Source: Yponomeuta sedellus
Lineage: Eukaryota; Arthropoda; Insecta; Lepidoptera; Yponomeutidae
Length of the DNA stretch: 64,000 nt
Assembly: GCA_934045075.1 (NCBI GenBank)
Contig: OW203729.1
Span: 4,599,816 to 4,663,815, forward strand
Direction: 5' to 3'
The translations under genes and the position numbers were made by a program. Below are positions 63,789 to 64,000 of this stretch, one piece after another. The notes beneath the pieces are model-generated. The model made no database searches, had not been told where the DNA came from, and saw only the letters and a program-made list of their open reading frames with translations. The first letter of the stretch is position 1. Each line of letters opens with the position of its first letter.

Positions 63789-63883
63789 GGATCAGGACTA
63801 AAGAGGATCTGCCACCGCCGTATAGGGAAGAGGATGTCGCCTTTCAGTTTAGAGAAGAGAGGATACGCGAGGACAGGAACTCG
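63789..63883 (+). CDS. Internal exon of an unidentified gene continuing past the right edge
   Basis: Acceptor TTGTTGTAG and donor TCG/GTAAGA bracket 95 bases with one open reading. The peptide is highly charged: TKEDLPPPYREEDVAFQF then REERIREDRNS. PPPY is a possible WW-domain ligand. No family is recognised. An alternative acceptor (ATCAG at 63795) would shorten it by 7 nt. Composition and splice sites look genuine. Confidence 0.5.
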
Positions 63884-63909
63884 GTAAGATATCATCTTTA
63901 ACTAGACCT

Positions 63910-64000
63910 ATGAGCCAGTTTCTGAATTGAGAATGTCAAGTAAATACTTAACTCTGGTGCTGCGTCGACGAATTTCTCAGCAAAGGGCGTGACAGAACGT
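63910..64000. repeat. MITE related to 17402-17545, cut by window end
   Basis: It reads GAGCCAGTTTCTGAATTGAG, AAGTAAATACTTAACT, GAATTTCTCAGCAAAG and GTGACAGAACGT. These match the first two-thirds of the 17.4-kb element in the same order. Confidence 0.55.

Noticed and set aside
61725..63883. A joined gene model using ATG 61725 and acceptor 63788
   Set aside because: With that acceptor the reading frame meets a stop at once. Only a different acceptor would work, so I did not call it as a CDS.

Overview
The window looks like a stretch of a lepidopteran (moth or butterfly) nuclear genome. Two things support this: intron-rich metazoan genes with GT-AG junctions, and very dense interspersed repeats of types familiar from Lepidoptera. 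These include LINE 3' ends with an AGCAGTGGACT tail, tRNA-headed and 5S-headed SINEs, short inverted-repeat elements, and a Ty3/Gypsy element. No bacterial-type operon, CRISPR array or rRNA operon is present. The species cannot be named from the sequence alone.

Layout: 1-1730 holds a 5'-truncated LINE reverse transcriptase on the minus strand, next to a fold-back repeat (1729-2041). Two plausible unassigned exons (2952-3125 and 4422-4576, plus strand) follow. TMEM201/Samp1/Ima1 (inner nuclear membrane) lies on the minus strand at 5212-7891, with five exons giving 702 codons. TTC27 (TPR protein) runs on the plus strand from 9987 to 23591; I place 13 exons whose phases all agree, about 787 residues. 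Its introns carry many repeats. The most notable is a solo LTR (12956-13691) with heat-shock elements, a TATA box and an initiator, and this LTR is itself split by a LINE fragment. Rabenosyn-5 (FYVE zinc finger) follows on the plus strand at 25189-31661, with six exons giving 446 residues. DNAI4/WDR78, an axonemal dynein intermediate chain, is one uninterrupted 757-codon frame on the minus strand (33282-35555). It is tail-to-tail with rabenosyn.

A Gypsy-type LTR retrotransposon (35641-40275) sits only 85 bp upstream of the DNAI4 start codon. Its two 198-bp LTRs read as identical and are flanked by a CGAGA target duplication, so it is a very recent insertion. Its pol frame is broken once.

From 40.3 kb to the end, the window is mostly repeat-rich DNA: several SINE families, often nested, LINE 3' tails and LINE remnants. 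There are two GC-rich promoter-like patches near 44.9 kb and 61.5 kb. One clear but unidentified exon at 63789-63883 suggests that a plus-strand gene continues past the right edge.

The four recognised genes belong to separate housekeeping or ciliary processes (nuclear envelope, TPR scaffold, endosomal fusion, cilium motility) and do not form a pathway. The most interesting material is regulatory and mobile: the heat-shock-type solo LTR, the fresh Gypsy insertion at a ciliary gene promoter, nested SINE/MITE insertions, and several long hairpins inside introns.
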